64,000 bases of DNA, taken from contig NC_089979.1 in NCBI RefSeq assembly GCF_036417845.1, positions 8,671,424 through 8,735,423 of the forward strand, given 5' to 3'. Below are positions 13,101 to 26,100 of this stretch, piece after piece. Made by a program: the position numbers and the translations under genes. Source of the stretch: Apteryx mantelli (lineage: Eukaryota; Chordata; Aves; Apterygiformes; Apterygidae). The notes under the pieces were generated by a model. It was not told the origin of the DNA. It did not search any database and saw nothing but the letters and a program-made list of their open reading frames with translations. Position 1 is the first letter of the stretch. Every line of letters begins with the position of its first letter.

Positions 13101-16100
13101 TGAGGAAAAGACATTTACAGCTTAGAAATACATCTTTAAACTTGGCATTGAATTTAAGAGGACAGCAGTCTCAACTGATGGCCAAATTCTCCCCACCCAG
13201 TGAGTGAGTATGGGGGGTCCTGGTGTCCCAAGACTTTGGCCAAGCAGATTGAGGGAGGATTATAGCTGCGACAAGCTTTAGGCAGATAACTGCGGGCATC
13301 CACTTGAGCTCTCTGCCATCCAATACTTGAAACTGAATTAATGATCTGTGCAGCTTGTCTTCTTGGAGGTCATTTTGGGAAGAAAAGTAAAGATGCCACT
13401 TCAAGCAGGAGAGATGGGACAGGGTAGTTGTTAACACGGAAGGGAGTACTTTCTGACTAGATTCCTTTAGCCAGAGTGAACTTTTTTCCCCTACATCTGC
13501 CTTCTGTGTAGGGTTACTTCACTGTTTTTAGTTCAGTTAAAATAGGCCGCTGTACCTGCCTTCTCATAGTTGGCACGAAAAGAATCAACATGAATAAAAA
13601 AAGAATGATATGTCATGCCAGCTCAGTAAAGTTACGCCTGTAAGGGAGCTTACTGCGTTTATCTGTATGTTTAGCCTAGATCCCTAAAGAAACAAACTTT
13701 ATACGATTGTACCTACAGGTGTGTATATGTGTGTTTAACAGATGGTGGACAGATCTGGAGTACAGTATCCCTTCAGCAGGCCTAAATAACTTTGTGAATA
13801 GGACAAGCAGGTACCCATAAAACCTATAGTTTGATCTCCCAACAGCCCCAAAATAGCTCTCTCTTTAGCCCACTGAGTAAACACAAGAGAGCAGGTGAGC
13901 AGTTGGACACCACAGACATCCTGCCAGGGCCATCAGCACATACTTGGTGTCACACCAGTCATGGTGTTTCCCAGAGGGAACCAGGAGGCAAGGAGGAGTA
14001 AAACAAAAGACCAACCTGAGTAGAAAACCTGTGACTAAATCAGGCAAGATAGCAGGCACTTTAGCAGTAGAGCATTGCGCTGTGATTGTGGTGAGCGTGG
14101 GAGCTGAGTTCAACTGAACCTTCCAAGTCCAAAATGCAGATACCACTGAGACCCTTAAAAACCCTGCTGGGATGTCACCAAATCCAGAAAGTATTTGTGT
14201 CTCTCACTTAATGTGCGTAAAACCACTGTCATTCTGGGAAGATGAGTTCTTTTAGATCCCAACCCAAACCCCAGGTGGGATCTCCTCCCTTTGTCTTACC
14301 CTGTGCAAGTTTTCATGGAGTGCCTGCTGGCCTAATCTTTGCACAGAAGATAGCTTTGAAAACAGAGATTTTCTTCACGAGTTCTAGGTGTTTTGTAAAA
14401 CCTTGGCAGGTTTTAATCTAGATACTGTAATGTGAAACCTTACTATCTGGAAGTAGGGTGGAAGTATCAGACTATTACGAGACAAGTCCCGATTCCCCTT
14501 CTAACTGTAGCAAGGATATGAAACTATCTTCTCCCCATCGCAAATGACTTCTGTGAGCTACAGAATCAAATTATTCTTTTTTCCTGTCTGGCTTGATGAA
14601 TTTTAATTATTTTTTTACAAAACACAGGGGCTTCAACAGGAGAGACTGCAAACAAAATGTTGTGTAATTGAAATATAACCACCCAGTAGACTGGTGGTTT
14701 AAACCTTTTCCCTGTAAACAGGAGAGCTGTGCTCAAACCCAGCTGAATGAGAAAAACATTAGAAATCAATCTCCCAGATACCCGTATTTTCCATGGGTTA
14801 TGGACTGTGAGGTAGTACTGGAGAAAGCATTGACTGGCCATAGCTATTTATCTCTAGGAGAGACTTCAGAGCTGAAAACCTTACGTGGAAACAAATATAA
14901 AATCTATTTTAGATCTTGTCTCTCTTGGCATTTTCTCTTGGCTGGTTTTAATATTTCCCACTCAGCATGTTGAGTTCTCTGAAACCCAATTCTTAGGCAC
15001 TTAACTGTCTGCACGTGTTGGATTGAAAATGAGAGTCTCTAATTTGGGGCAGGGCAGCTTTGCCACTCAGCATCGAAGTCCTGCTGTGAATTTACGTCAC
15101 AGATTCCACCCTAATTAACAGAACTTCCTGCAAAATGTTCCTCTTGATAAAATGCTCCACCAAAAAGCACCTGATGGGACATACCTATTCAAAAAAAAAA
15201 AAAAAAAAAAGTCCTTCCATTCATTGAATGAACATATAGACAGACCCTGGGCTTCTAAACAGATGTACCAAAAAAAAACCCCTCACTTCCTTTGCCCATG
15301 AGAGGAAGTTCATGTTGCAAGACAAACTAATGATGACTCACCCCACATCTATGTTCTTACTGAACCAGATAAACCTGCCAAAAGCAGTTTCCGAACTGGA
15401 AATAAGTACTTATGTGGGGATATGAATAACATCAGGCAAATCTCTGACAAGGGCATGTGAATCTGTAGTGTTATTTATTTATATTTTTTATTGGGGTCAG
15501 TGCCCTTGGTTCAAAGATGCATTGGATAATTTTTGGAAGGACAACCCATCCATGTGGCTACATGTCAGCATCATCAAGGGATCCAAAGACAACAACAAAA
15601 GGCTGTAGTAGAATAAAATTCCCAGCGGATGGGGTGTGATATTTGATGGGTCACACAGGGAATTCTTTTGACATGAACCAGCAAACATCAAGTATATTTT
15701 TCATAAAATATGTAGCTTAATCCAAAATTATCCCTGATGTATTGTTAGTGAGAACAAGGGAACACCCAGTTACTCTTGCAGTGACTAATAATATTACCAC
15801 TGCTTAAATGTAAACAGTGTGCAGAGATAATTCTAATGAAATGTGCAATATTAAAAAAAATAAATAAAAATAATGGTGTGCTCCTACTCTATTCAGGTCT
15901 TTTTTTCCTTCTTTGCTCCTGCAGCACTACCACTTATATATCGCATATTAATGTTGGCATGGCAAGAAATACAGTGTCAAAGGAAAGAAGAACAGTCTCA
16001 GGATTAAAATCTGTTTCCATAGCATTGAGATAGATGGAATTGTTACCCTTCAGTGGACTTTGGATCAGCTCTTTAGTCTGTTGGTTCCTCATTTCCACCA

Positions 16101-16440
16101 TCCTCTTTCCCCTGGAGCCTTGTAAGCATTGATTAGTTAATGGCTTTAAAGTGCTATTTAAATGCTGAAATATTGTTACTTCCAGGTATCGGAACACATA
16201 GGCAGGTTTCTGCTCAGCATCATATTGTTAGCCTTTCTCTAGTGTGGAAATACGCCGTTTCCCTTCCTTGTACATACGTGTCTAGCATGTGTGGGTGTAT
16301 ACCTGCAGCAACCCAGTTTAGCAAAGCAAAGTAAAACAGTAAATCAAGGACTTATTTGCTCCACTTCTAAAAGCCTTGAGGCCAAATGCTGCCATCTCAA
16401 GTAGAAGTGTCGGATACCACTGGGGGTGGGTGGTACTTCC
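10141..16440. other. Intergenic, no gene seen
   Basis: Apart from an A20 run (15191-15210), nothing is identifiable. The longest open frame, on the - strand at 11562-12029, has no family resemblance, domain or splice context. It is treated as chance. Confidence 0.55.
15191..15210. repeat. Poly(A) tract, 20 nt
   Basis: Uninterrupted A20. No target-site duplication or recognisable SINE/LINE body was seen upstream, so it is called a simple repeat. Confidence 0.8.
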
Positions 16441-16449
16441 GGATCAGCC

Positions 16450-16521
16450 TGAAGAGCCAGTTTGCTGGTACAGGACTAGATGATCTCCAGAGGTCTCTTC
16501 CAACCTCAACCATTCTGTGAA
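16450..16521 (+). mobile_element. CR1 LINE 3' terminus
   Basis: The segment 'ggactagatgatctccag' followed by 'aggtctcttccaacctcaac' and 'cattctgtga' is the characteristic 3' end of avian CR1 elements, which terminates in the short ATTCTGTGA repeat unit. Only one terminal unit is present, and the body upstream of about 16450 is not recognisable. This fits the severe 5' truncation typical of CR1 insertion. It is better preserved, hence probably younger, than the CR1 relic at 2.9-4.2 kb. Confidence 0.85.
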
Positions 16522-18850
16522 TGGATGTCACTGGCTGGGCAGCCACTACCTGTAGAGATGGTCTTTGGAAAAGGACAAGTGCTTACCAGCCGTACAAAGC
16601 TGGTTTATTAGAAAAATATAATGCATAGAGCAGAAATACTCCTTAGCCTTCCAGAGGGCCCATGTGGGTAGCAGCTTGCCCATCTCTCCAGCACAGTGGT
16701 TCCTAAATGATGCACATGTGTATGCGTCCTGCTACTGGCACAGGAGCCACTCGCCTGGGACAGGAGTGCGCTGTGAGCTGCACGCAACCCCGCACGGGGC
16801 CAGAGCTCTCTGCAACAACTGCTCTTGCATTGTCAGTGGCGCCACTCCAGTAAATTCAGTGTGCACATCCCGGCTCACCCAACCTGTCTTCTAAGGAGAC
16901 TTTTTGAAGCAGAGGGGAAAGATGCTCCCAAAGTTTTCAGCTGTGCTCCTTCCTGGCACAAGGCAAGATTTGGCTCTCTGAGTACAAACTTTAGCAATTA
17001 CATCTTCACATAGTAAAATACTTCCTAACTTGGATTTTTGGAATGACTTCGTTTTCTTTTGCAATCCACCATTCACTCTCAAAAGACACTATAAATCACT
17101 GTGTTATTCTCAGCCTTATAACTAGCAAAAAAGTTGGGAAAAGTGCTTGAGCTAGCCAGGGCTCAGTTCAGATGCAGATTCCCAGGCTTTTCTGTCCACG
17201 TGGGCTAGCAACTACTGGCTTCTGGGCACTCCTGTCTGCCTGTTTGTCGTAAATGTTTGTGGGGGTTCGAACACTACATGTGGTCTAAACAAGAAACAAA
17301 TTGCAAAGGCCAAAGGAAAAGAAATTACTAAGTTGACTCCCAACTCAGAACAATTCTCGCTGTTTTCACCACAGAAGTCTGACTCCCAGTTCATTCCATC
17401 TGAATCTCCAGAGCTGCAGGCCCCTTCCCCAAAAAGCAGCCAAGCACAGCAGACTGAAAAACTGCTTGAGGATGGGCCAAACCACACAGTTCGGACACTG
17501 ACCCAGATCTGTTTTCTGAAGGACTGAATTTTTTTGAGCTAGGATTTTGTTTCATGATCAGATACCAAAAGGGAGGATTAATCCCCTGGAAAATTAGTCA
17601 AGCCCATCTTCTTGTTCCAGTATTTGTACTTGTTCCATAACTTTAGGAACCACTGAGCTAGATAGATCTTCCCTAACATACATAGCAAGCCAGTGAGCTG
17701 ATGACTTAGTCTTGAAGATTTGACTCCAAAATTGGTTCAGTTATAAATGAAATTACTTTTGTTGGTCTCATTGGTTTCCTGGACTCAGAGATTAAAATGA
17801 ATACAAAATGGTTAGATCTTTTACGTCCAAAAAACAAAGAAAACACACAAAAAGTGGAGCTGTGCGTGCCTTAGAATGACAAATGCTTGTCTTCTGTTGT
17901 TTTAGAAATACTTTTCATCCTTGAAGGCATAACCTAATCAACGATAAGAAAATATGATAAGAAATCTGCTTTTTTCTAGACTTACTAATATTTCAGAGTT
18001 AATGCAGCACAACATGGTCTCCCACTATTTCCTGGTGGAAAAGGAATGAGATTTCCAGTGCTCTTCTTCCTAAGGCAACACTTCCAACTCAGGTACAGAA
18101 ATTGGTTTAGGAGTAGAGAAGCCAATATGCATTTGAACAGCACCAAGCTTTTAGAGACTGGATTTAATAAGTTTATTGTACAGCTGAGAAAACAGAGGCA
18201 GAGAGTTTAGCTGAGACAGCTGCAGAGTTTCGGGAATTTCTGATTTCCTTTTCAAGCAACTGCATGAGGCAGTGTGACAGCATGCTGTGGATTTCATTGA
18301 TTAGGGTCACTGTAACCTGTCCTAACAGTGAGGCTGGTAAGTGAAATCATGGAGGTGGGGTAAGTGTGCCTTACAGAAAACTGAGAAAAAGCAGTTCAGA
18401 CTGTCACTGTTTAACCCACCCCTTTGCAGGTGGTTACACACAGAAGTATGTATTTAGAGGTATCCTTTAGTCAGCAAGCTCCAGCCCCTTTTTGGAATAA
18501 ATGATTAGCTGTGCTTCCTGCCAAAGAAGCTGTTCTCTGGGAATCTCACACCGCATTTGCAGCACCCACTTGCACCCTCTGAACTTGACTAGAAATTCAT
18601 GAAGGCATTATTTGCTTCTACTGAAATCGGAGTTTGTTTCTAGTGGTCACATTACCATATGAGTACCGGATATTGCAGTTCAGGATCTGGCAAACAGACA
18701 TAATTTTACATAGTAGCACACACATCCCCACGATTTTGACCACCTATGCCCAGGCCTCGCTGTTGCAATCCTTCCCCGGGCATTTCCCACCACTGCTGCT
18801 CGCAGGGCCCTCTGGCAAACCTCTTGCCCACACTCGCCCCTCCTCGCCTA
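16522..18850. other. Intergenic region upstream of NDRG1 promoter
   Basis: No exon or mobile element was recognised. It precedes the CpG island and would be expected to contain distal promoter sequence, but no individual site is strong enough to name. Open frames around 17.2-17.5 kb and 18.6-18.8 kb lack support. Confidence 0.5.
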
Positions 18851-19115
18851 AGGGTGCGAAACCTCTTCTTCCCGGGGCCTGGATCGCTCCGGGACACAGC
18901 CCCGCACAGCGGCCAAAGCCTGCTCGCGAGGGCGATGTCGGAGCGCCTGGACGGGCTGCACGACCGGGCGGCGGCCGATGCTCGCTGATCTTGCGCGGCG
19001 CGGCGCGGTGCAGAGCGGGCGGCGCGGCCGCCGGAGCGCGGAGCGGGTGGCGGCGGGGGCCCGGCCCCGCGGCGGGGCAGCGGGGCGGCGGCGGCGGCGG
19101 GCAGCGCCTCCCGGC

Positions 19116-19137
19116 GGGCGGGGCGCGGGCTATAAAT
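19116..19137 (+). promoter_or_regulatory. NDRG1: NDRG1 core promoter: GC box and TATA box
   Basis: A GC box (GGGCGGGGCG, 19116-19125) is followed six bases later by TATAAAT (19131-19137). A TATA box usually places the transcription start 25-32 bases downstream, so initiation is expected at about 19158-19168, within the GGC-rich stretch. A TATA element inside a CpG island fits a gene with both basal and strongly inducible expression, as NDRG1 has. The start site itself is inferred. Confidence 0.7.
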
Positions 19138-19159
19138 CCGCCCCGCGGCCACGGGAGGG

Positions 19160-19199
19160 CGGCGGCGGCGGCAGGAGCGCGGCGGCGGCGGCGGCGGCG
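19160..19199. repeat. (GGC)n trinucleotide runs in 5' UTR
   Basis: Two short GGC runs are separated by 'aggagcgc'. Such runs are polymorphic and can form G-rich RNA structure in a 5' UTR. No functional effect can be read from sequence alone. Confidence 0.8.
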
Positions 19200-19223
19200 C
19201 ACGGAGAGCGGCTCCCGCGGCGG
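19160..19223 (+). other. NDRG1: NDRG1 exon 1, 5' UTR (non-coding)
   Basis: This GC-rich non-coding exon ends at a consensus donor, GCGGCGG|GTAAGG (GT at 19224-19225). It contains two runs of GGC units (about 19160-19172 and 19180-19199) and no ATG. Spliced to exon 2 it would give a 5' UTR of roughly 80 nt with no upstream start codon. The 5' end is inferred from the TATA box. Vertebrate NDRG1 genes have a non-coding first exon followed by a long first intron, which matches. Confidence 0.65.
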
Positions 19224-19750
19224 GTAAGGCAGGACCCGCACTGGCGGGGTCCCTCCGTGCCCCTCGAGGGGGAAGGAAGGGGGCCCTGAGCATCACCTCC
19301 CCTCCTTTTCCTTTTCTTTTTTTTTTTATTATATATATATATTTTTTAATTAATAACCCCCTTTTCCCCCCCTCCGTCCAAGCCGCCCGGGGAGGCGGCG
19401 GGGAAGCCGGGGGCTGGTGGCGGGTGCTCGCTGGCGGGGCAGCGCCGCTGCCGCGCATCGGTCTCTCCTGTTGCAGCACCGGGCCGGGAGAAAACAAGCT
19501 TTGAAAGCGATGCGGAGACTTTTCAGACGGCAGCGGGCTCCTGGCGCTGGTGGCGTCCTGCTTTCGCAGCTCTGCTTGCGGTTTGCCGCAGATGAGTGGC
19601 TTGACGAGCGCCCGGTTGTGCCCGTGGGGCTGCGGTGTTCGTGCGTGGCGAGAGCTGCGTTTTCCCGCGGAGCACCCGCAGGCGCGGCGCGGCTTCGGAG
19701 CGCTTCAGGGCAGTGTTTGCCGAGCGAGCGCCGTCCGGGGAGCGGGGCTG

Positions 19751-19767
19751 ATGACATAACGTGTCAT
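19751..19767. promoter_or_regulatory. Inverted repeat with ACGTG core near promoter
   Basis: ATGACA and TGTCAT form a 6-bp inverted repeat around the 5-nt spacer TAACG, at the downstream edge of the CpG island. The sequence includes ACGTG (19759-19763), the core of a hypoxia-response element. A GCGTG lies at 19643-19647. Hypoxia induction of NDRG1 is well known, but use of these sites is inference. Confidence 0.3.
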
Positions 19768-20087
19768 TTGACTTCTGCCACTGAGGATGTTTTGGTTAGC
19801 GTTTCCGTTGTATTACCGTTAGCCTATGAAACACTTGCAAACTAGCATTCCCCGCTGTCTTACCCGCTGTGTTAGAAAGCCCACCTCACCACATCCCCGG
19901 AAGAAGACTCCTTTCAGTTTCCAGATAGAGGTATTTACCAAATACGTTATTCAGACTTTTTTTTTTCTCCTGAGCTGTCTCTTTAAATAGGAGCTGTGTT
20001 TTGAACCTAGAAAATGTAGTAATAGGGGCATGGAACAGGTTCCCTGTTAGTTGTTGCACTGTTTGACTTGCTGTGGATTTTGGTCCC

Positions 20088-20121
20088 TTCTTCTTCTTCT
20101 TCTTCCTTTTTTTTTTTTTTT
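20088..20121. repeat. (TTC)n followed by poly(T)
   Basis: A short TTC run passes into a T15 tract within intron 1. Simple repeat. Confidence 0.8.
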
Positions 20122-23100
20122 CGGTGGGGTGGCAGGGAGGCCCAAGTGTCAAAAATAAACAGCTGCAGAAAAACTGGACATTCAGGGCAAGCACTGGAGA
20201 TATTCTGTAAACAGGAGCTGTCAAATGCTTCAAGTAAATATATGGGAAAAGCCTGTCTTGTTTTTACTCCTGGCTGTTACGGGCTTGTTATGGGCATAAC
20301 TTGCAGCAAAACTTCAGTGAGTGGCAACAAGTTGATGGCACATTGAACTTGGTGCTGGGAGCAGGTTTTTAAAAATCTTGTGCTCTTTTAACTTATCCAT
20401 AGTCTAAAGCAGTTAGAACAACAGCAAGAATTTCATGACTGCAGATGATATGGTAAAACTGAGGAGCTGGTGCAGCAATAATAGTGTTTCTTAAAAGTTT
20501 GTACAGTCCCTTGAGTACTAATAAGCTCTCTGCCCTTCAAAAAGTAATTTATATTCAGGAGGACTTGGTATGTGTTCTGATGTACAGAGATTTCTGGAAA
20601 ATACTGATGTAATGGAACCAGTTTTTACTGCTGTAATGAGAGACTACGTAGGATGTGTATGGCTTATGTACCTGGTGTTTTGCAGTACGAATGGAACAGA
20701 TTGCATGGAATGAGGGTCTGGGGAGTTAGAGACCACAACTTCTCAGTCCGAGTTCCTTGCAGTGCAGTGCAGCAGATACCTGAACAGGCTGGACTTTGAC
20801 AACTTTGAACCAAAATTTCTGCAGGAAGCATGTGAACTGAGAGATGAAATCATTCCCTTGAGCACACTACAAAGTGGCTGGCCTCAAACCAGACTGGTGG
20901 AGAGGTGTCTAGAAGGTCCTGTCAAGCTGGGCTTTTCACTTGATTCCCTTAGGAAAGTGCTTATGCAATGATTGCCTTCCCTTCATTTGCTGGCCGCTTC
21001 ATGCAAGGTGACCATGGGATAGAGGTGTTAGAGGTGTCAAGGTCCTGCAGGATTTGACAGTGGCTGAAGTGCTGTGCATGCCCCTGCTGAGGGAGAGCTG
21101 CCACATGGGAGCGGGCACCAGCACCACCGACAAGCAGACTCCTCCAGCACTGCTCTTTCTGTGCTGAACAATGGCTTTTTTGTTCTTGCCAAAAGCAAAA
21201 GGAATGCTAGAACCGTGACAGATCATTTGGGTATATTAAATTTAAATGAATGCTCAGTAAAAACAGCAGGATTTCCCAATTTTTTTTTTTTTTATTCCAG
21301 GGGGAGATATTCTGTTCTTTGAATATTCCTTATTGCATTATGACAGTTAAATGGGAAATCACAGTGCATCTTGGGAGACAGTATGGTATGGGAGCCTGGT
21401 CCCCCAAAATAGTTATAAGGCAGCTGAATAATTTCTGTCTGCTCTGCCAATTCAGGTGGGATAACAATGGACTGATGTGATAAATTCTTAGATTCAGATT
21501 TGTAAACCTAAATGATTGGCTTGGTTTGACTAAAGGGCAACATGTAGCTTCTCTTCACCAGATTAAAGGATTCCAGCAAATTTCTAACTTCCCTTAGAAA
21601 ATACTGTTTTTGCACATAACCTCATTAGAGCCTGGGAACCTCTTGCACTAGATGCTGAACATGTATGCAATGAGACATTTCCTGGTTTTATTGCTGAAGT
21701 AGGCAAAGAGTGAAAGAAAAGATACATAACTGGCTTGAATCTCTTCAGAAAGAAGACCAGAAACTGAAATTCTCAAAAACGAGAACTCTAATTATGGTGG
21801 ATCAACTGTGTTTACATCATACACACAGCTGGAAGCTTGAAGAAGCACAAGCCCTTTTGCTAGCAGGGGAGAGCACAACCTGGGAAACCAATGGCCTGGT
21901 TCTGTTCAGTCCTAGGACTGAGCTGTACACAGCACCAGCGAGTTTCTCTAGTTGGTCGGGTTTGGCAACTTAAAAAGCAAAACTGCAGAAACCAGGAGAC
22001 GCTCATTAATGCAGCAACAGCTTGATCTTAATAGTAATTAAATGCTGATTCTTAGGACCAAAGAAGGCTTCTGACCAGCAGTTTGTTTACATTTAACTTT
22101 CAGATTGTGTCACAGCACCTAAAAAAACTCAGGAAGTGTAGAGGAGCCTTCTTTCACCTGTCAGTAGCCCTGTTTCACCAAGTAAGGTGACATTGTATAT
22201 AGACTGCCCTTCACACTCTAGGTGTAAATTTTTAAGCTTATCTAGTGTCCAAAGGTCTCTTCAGCCTTCTTGCTGAAGAACTTCTTAGAGGTTGGAGTGG
22301 AGAGAGTATCTCCAGCTTTTGGCACATCAGGGAAAGGGTATTTCTGGACCGTCTGTCAAAGTCTCTGTCTCAAAAATTATAAATAAACTACTTTCTAGCA
22401 CCAGAAAGTCATGGGAAATACTCTGTAACTTTTCTGGAGGCTTAAAAGGAGGCAACACCATTTTCTGATTTGGTTATGTGTGTTGCTACAGATGACTAAA
22501 ATCTGGGTTAGGCCTCTTGGAAATCAATGGCTATGAATATAATGGCTATTGATGTTTCTCTCAAATGATGTTGTTTTTTTCCTATCTGTGTCACTTCCAG
22601 AGCCCGGGGTAGCTTCAGCAGGGCCAGCCAGCAGGAGGTAATCCCTACTGTTATTCCCTTTGGCTGCAGAGTTGGAGTAGAAGTAAGAAACCATTCAAAG
22701 CTTCTCCTGAATATGGTGATCATGTATCATTAAAGTGTGATGACAGCATAATTTAACTCAATACTGAGAGTCGCTAAGAATCAGTACCATTATTTGCCAT
22801 TTAATTAGGCGTAGCAGGTGCTCAGAGGGTTGAGATGACGGTTGTCCGGGTTTCAGACCCGAATGCACCAGCTCCTACGTTAGGGAATGCGGGAGATGAA
22901 TTTCGTTTTAACAAAGGGATTGGGGCAGGATCAGGCCTGTTTTGTTTCGTGCTTGGCTCAAGAGTGTTGCCTTTGGGTGATGCCCAGCAGCATGGAGTCA
23001 AACAGGACAGTCTCCGTCCGGGGGAGCACCGCAGTGTGCTCGCTGCTGCCCAACTGCACTGTCCCCGCTGACGAAATTTTCCACAGCTGCATCTGTTTGT

Positions 23101-26100
23101 ACAAAGCAGGATGTATGTTGATTTCGTTGCTCCTATTTTGTGTGGCCAATCAGGTTTCCTATGTTTCTTTTGGGGGTTGTGCTACTTCCTTCCAGTTAAT
23201 TGCCACAATTTTAATGTGTCCCTTTCATCTGTCAGTCAGGTTTTTTTTCTCTTTACAGCTGGAATTTGGTCAATGCAGATCTTCCTTTTTGAGCCCTGTT
23301 TTAAAATTGGATATTCACTACTTTTCCAAGCCTTGGACTGGCTGCTTCCTGTCTGAACTAAGTATAGCTTCAAAAGTATAGCTCTTTTAGCTGCTTTTCT
23401 ACCACGGATGCGTATGGGCAGTCTGCTAGCACCGTATGGAGGATGCAAAAATTAATGGAAAGAGCAGGCCATAAACCAGTACAGCATAAAAACCTACCTG
23501 ACTATCAAACAAATTTTTTCATGTGCTTTCATCCTTCCCTTGTTTTTTTTGTTCTGTCCTTGTCATTTCACCACTCGTACATGGTGAACTCTTGTCCCTT
23601 TACAGAAAGTCTAACTTTTAGGAAGGAAAATCTAAGTGATAAGGATCTTAATCTGTGATGCCTCTGAAGGAGATCCTGTAGGTGGAGGCACTGGTGTTCA
23701 ATGCAACGGAGCCACACTGTGTCTAAACATATAGAAGGTATTTAATGGTAGGCATAACGGGTAATGGAAGAGTTAAAAGGCTGATAAAGGAGAATTTCTT
23801 TGTTAGCAGAGTACACAGATATCCAGACAGGAAGTGCGGTATTGGAGGAAGGAAGGATTGCTCTTGCTGCAGGTCACTGGTTTGCTTCCTTCAGGATGCT
23901 CCTGCGCGTACTGTCAAACTGATGATGTCGCTTTCCTGCTGCTACAGTTGTAGGGTGCTCTAAACACTTTGTTCCTGCTAGATTTTAGGATGTGTTTGTA
24001 TCCTTGGATGAAGTTACACTGTACTATGTTACATGCTTATTCTATGAAACGGAGGCATTGCAATTTTATCATGACCCTTTATATTTTGGCAAATTCAAAA
24101 TACTTTTTTTTCCCCCTAGATAATGTAATTTAAGAGCATCTCATATTTTTTTTTCAGATAAAACATGCTGCATTTTATGAAGTTGTGTATAAAATCCTAA
24201 TCTTAAATAGTGATTTGGGCATGGATAACTCCAACCCCTCTTGTAAACAAAGTCTGGAAAAAGAACTTGAAATTTTCAGTTTTCTACCTGACGTAATGCA
24301 TGCTAACCTGTAGCATGGGTGGATAAGGCTTTGAAAATAGTCATCCAAGGATGCAGAACTGCTTGTTGTCCATACTGAAGGAATTTGGAAGTCTTATTTT
24401 GAGAAGCAAGGAATATTCTGGCCCTGAATAGTGTTAACTCAGACACCCACTCACCAACCACTTCTGCTGTGCTATAGGCCAGAGCGTGCTCAGCCCTTGT
24501 GAAGATCATAATGTGCCTCGAGGTGCTGAAACTTGCAGGCAATAGAAGACCATGACCCAAATCTAGCCTGGAGTATTTCAGCTTGTGCAAATGCTTAAAT
24601 TTAGCTGACTTTGTAATGGGGTTGTTGAGCTCACAGGAGCAAATTAGTATCCGTAAATTTTACTTTCCTCCTTAAAAACAGACAAACTTAGACATTTGTC
24701 ATGGAAAATGTCAGCCCAAACACGTTGACAAGGGTTTTTTTAAGAGAACTCATAGCAGCAATGAGCAAGCAATTTTAATAGGTGGTAGGACAAGTAGTGT
24801 TTGAACTCAGAAGCCATAATCTGTATAGTATGACCTAATATATGTAAATTAAGATGCACTGTCAGCCTTAGCTGTGATGTTTTGCAATTTGAGTACTTAG
24901 CTTTGCAATATCAATGTGAAAATGCAAGACACAAAAAGAAACCCTTATGTACTTGCAGGGGCGCAACCTAGAGCCAAATAACATTCTTCATCTCTGAGTA
25001 TACTACAATCCTGTTCCTTCTGGAATAATCTCAGTATGTTTTTGCCTCTAACTTGCAGGAACCACCCACTTTTTGAAGTAGTTGCAGCTGGGCAGAAGCT
25101 ATGAACTGTTAAACCATGGCAGATTGAAAATAGGAGGGGGTGGGAAGCATGGCCTGACACTGGTGAGCTGCAGGAACAATAGCTTGTTTCTTGTCTGTTT
25201 AGACTGCAATCTTTGTGGCAGAAGCCGTCTCTTCCATGTTATGAGATGCCTAGTGCATCTGTGCAGTATTCATTATTTATTCTGCTCCCAAAGTCCAGCC
25301 TCACACCTAGATGCAGAGGAGGTGTGAGTATTCGTAGCAATGCATTGCCTTTAATCTTTGCTTAAGACTTTTAGTTTTGCAGTCAGCTCAGGAAAGAGTG
25401 AGGCAGATGCAGAGAAGGGTGAGGAGGGTGTTTGGGGAGGGAAAGGAGATGGGCTGGCTTGGTTGTGCAACAGAATGAAGCCTGGTGAGACATCTGATCA
25501 CTCTTCTCTCTTTCCACCCTGCGGTGCTTGCCACCCACAGTGTGGAGTCCTTTAAAGCTAAAGGACAATATTGGCACCAGAACAAATGGGCATAATGCAT
25601 TTCTAAATAAACTTAGGCTGCCAATGAGATGTTGGCTTCTTCCCATGCAAGCAGTGGGTTCCCCTGCCCCACATGCTGTGCCGGTCCGTTGTCCTGAGGA
25701 AGAGCCGCTCGCAGTCGTGTCAGCTGAAAACTGCTGCTTGAGGAAGCAGGTTGGGATGATAGCTCCTGTCCTAGCTAGAAAGTTCTGTGCAAGCACTGGT
25801 ATTTAAGTTCTTTAAAGAAACTTCTTTCTATTGGAGGCTTCAGTTTCACAGAAGTGTGACTGGAAGCAGTTTTAGATGCTAGATGTTAAAGAAACCTGAA
25901 TTTCAGAACTTCATCGGGGTTTGTAATCTCTTCCTCCTGGAGCTGTAACATTGTAGTCTAGGCAGTATTGGCAGCTGCTGAAGCAGAAACCCGGCTCAGA
26001 CTGTTGCAAGTTCTCCGTTTCCCTGCAAACTAGGAATACACCAACAACTTCCACCATTGTGGAGGGGGCAAGTGTGAGCCACATTTTTACTCCTGTGAAA

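Larger units (their letters stand above)
18850..19750. promoter_or_regulatory. NDRG1: CpG island over NDRG1 promoter and exon 1
   Basis: This stretch is very rich in G+C and CpG, densest at about 18900-19260 and again at about 19380-19745. The two parts are separated by a T-rich and AT-repeat spacer (about 19300-19370). The rest of the window is AT-rich and CpG-poor. The island contains GC-box sequence (GGGCGGGGCG, 19116-19125), a TATA box and several GGC trinucleotide runs. It marks a constitutively unmethylated promoter in vertebrates. Its position immediately before a consensus splice donor at 19224 identifies it as the NDRG1 promoter. Confidence 0.85.

Noticed and set aside
18706..19497. 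263-aa open frame on the - strand, and 197-aa and 165-aa frames over the same region
   Set aside because: They lie in the CpG island, where stop codons are rare. The products are low-complexity Arg/Pro/Ala, with no domain or splice context. The NDRG1 promoter and exon 1 explain the region.
19417..19845. 142-aa frame and the 135-aa antisense frame just after exon 1
   Set aside because: They lie within CpG-island intron sequence, and no conserved protein is recognised.
22887..23381. 164-aa open frame in intron 1
   Set aside because: Composition rich in Cys/Ser/Phe without any motif. Treated as chance.
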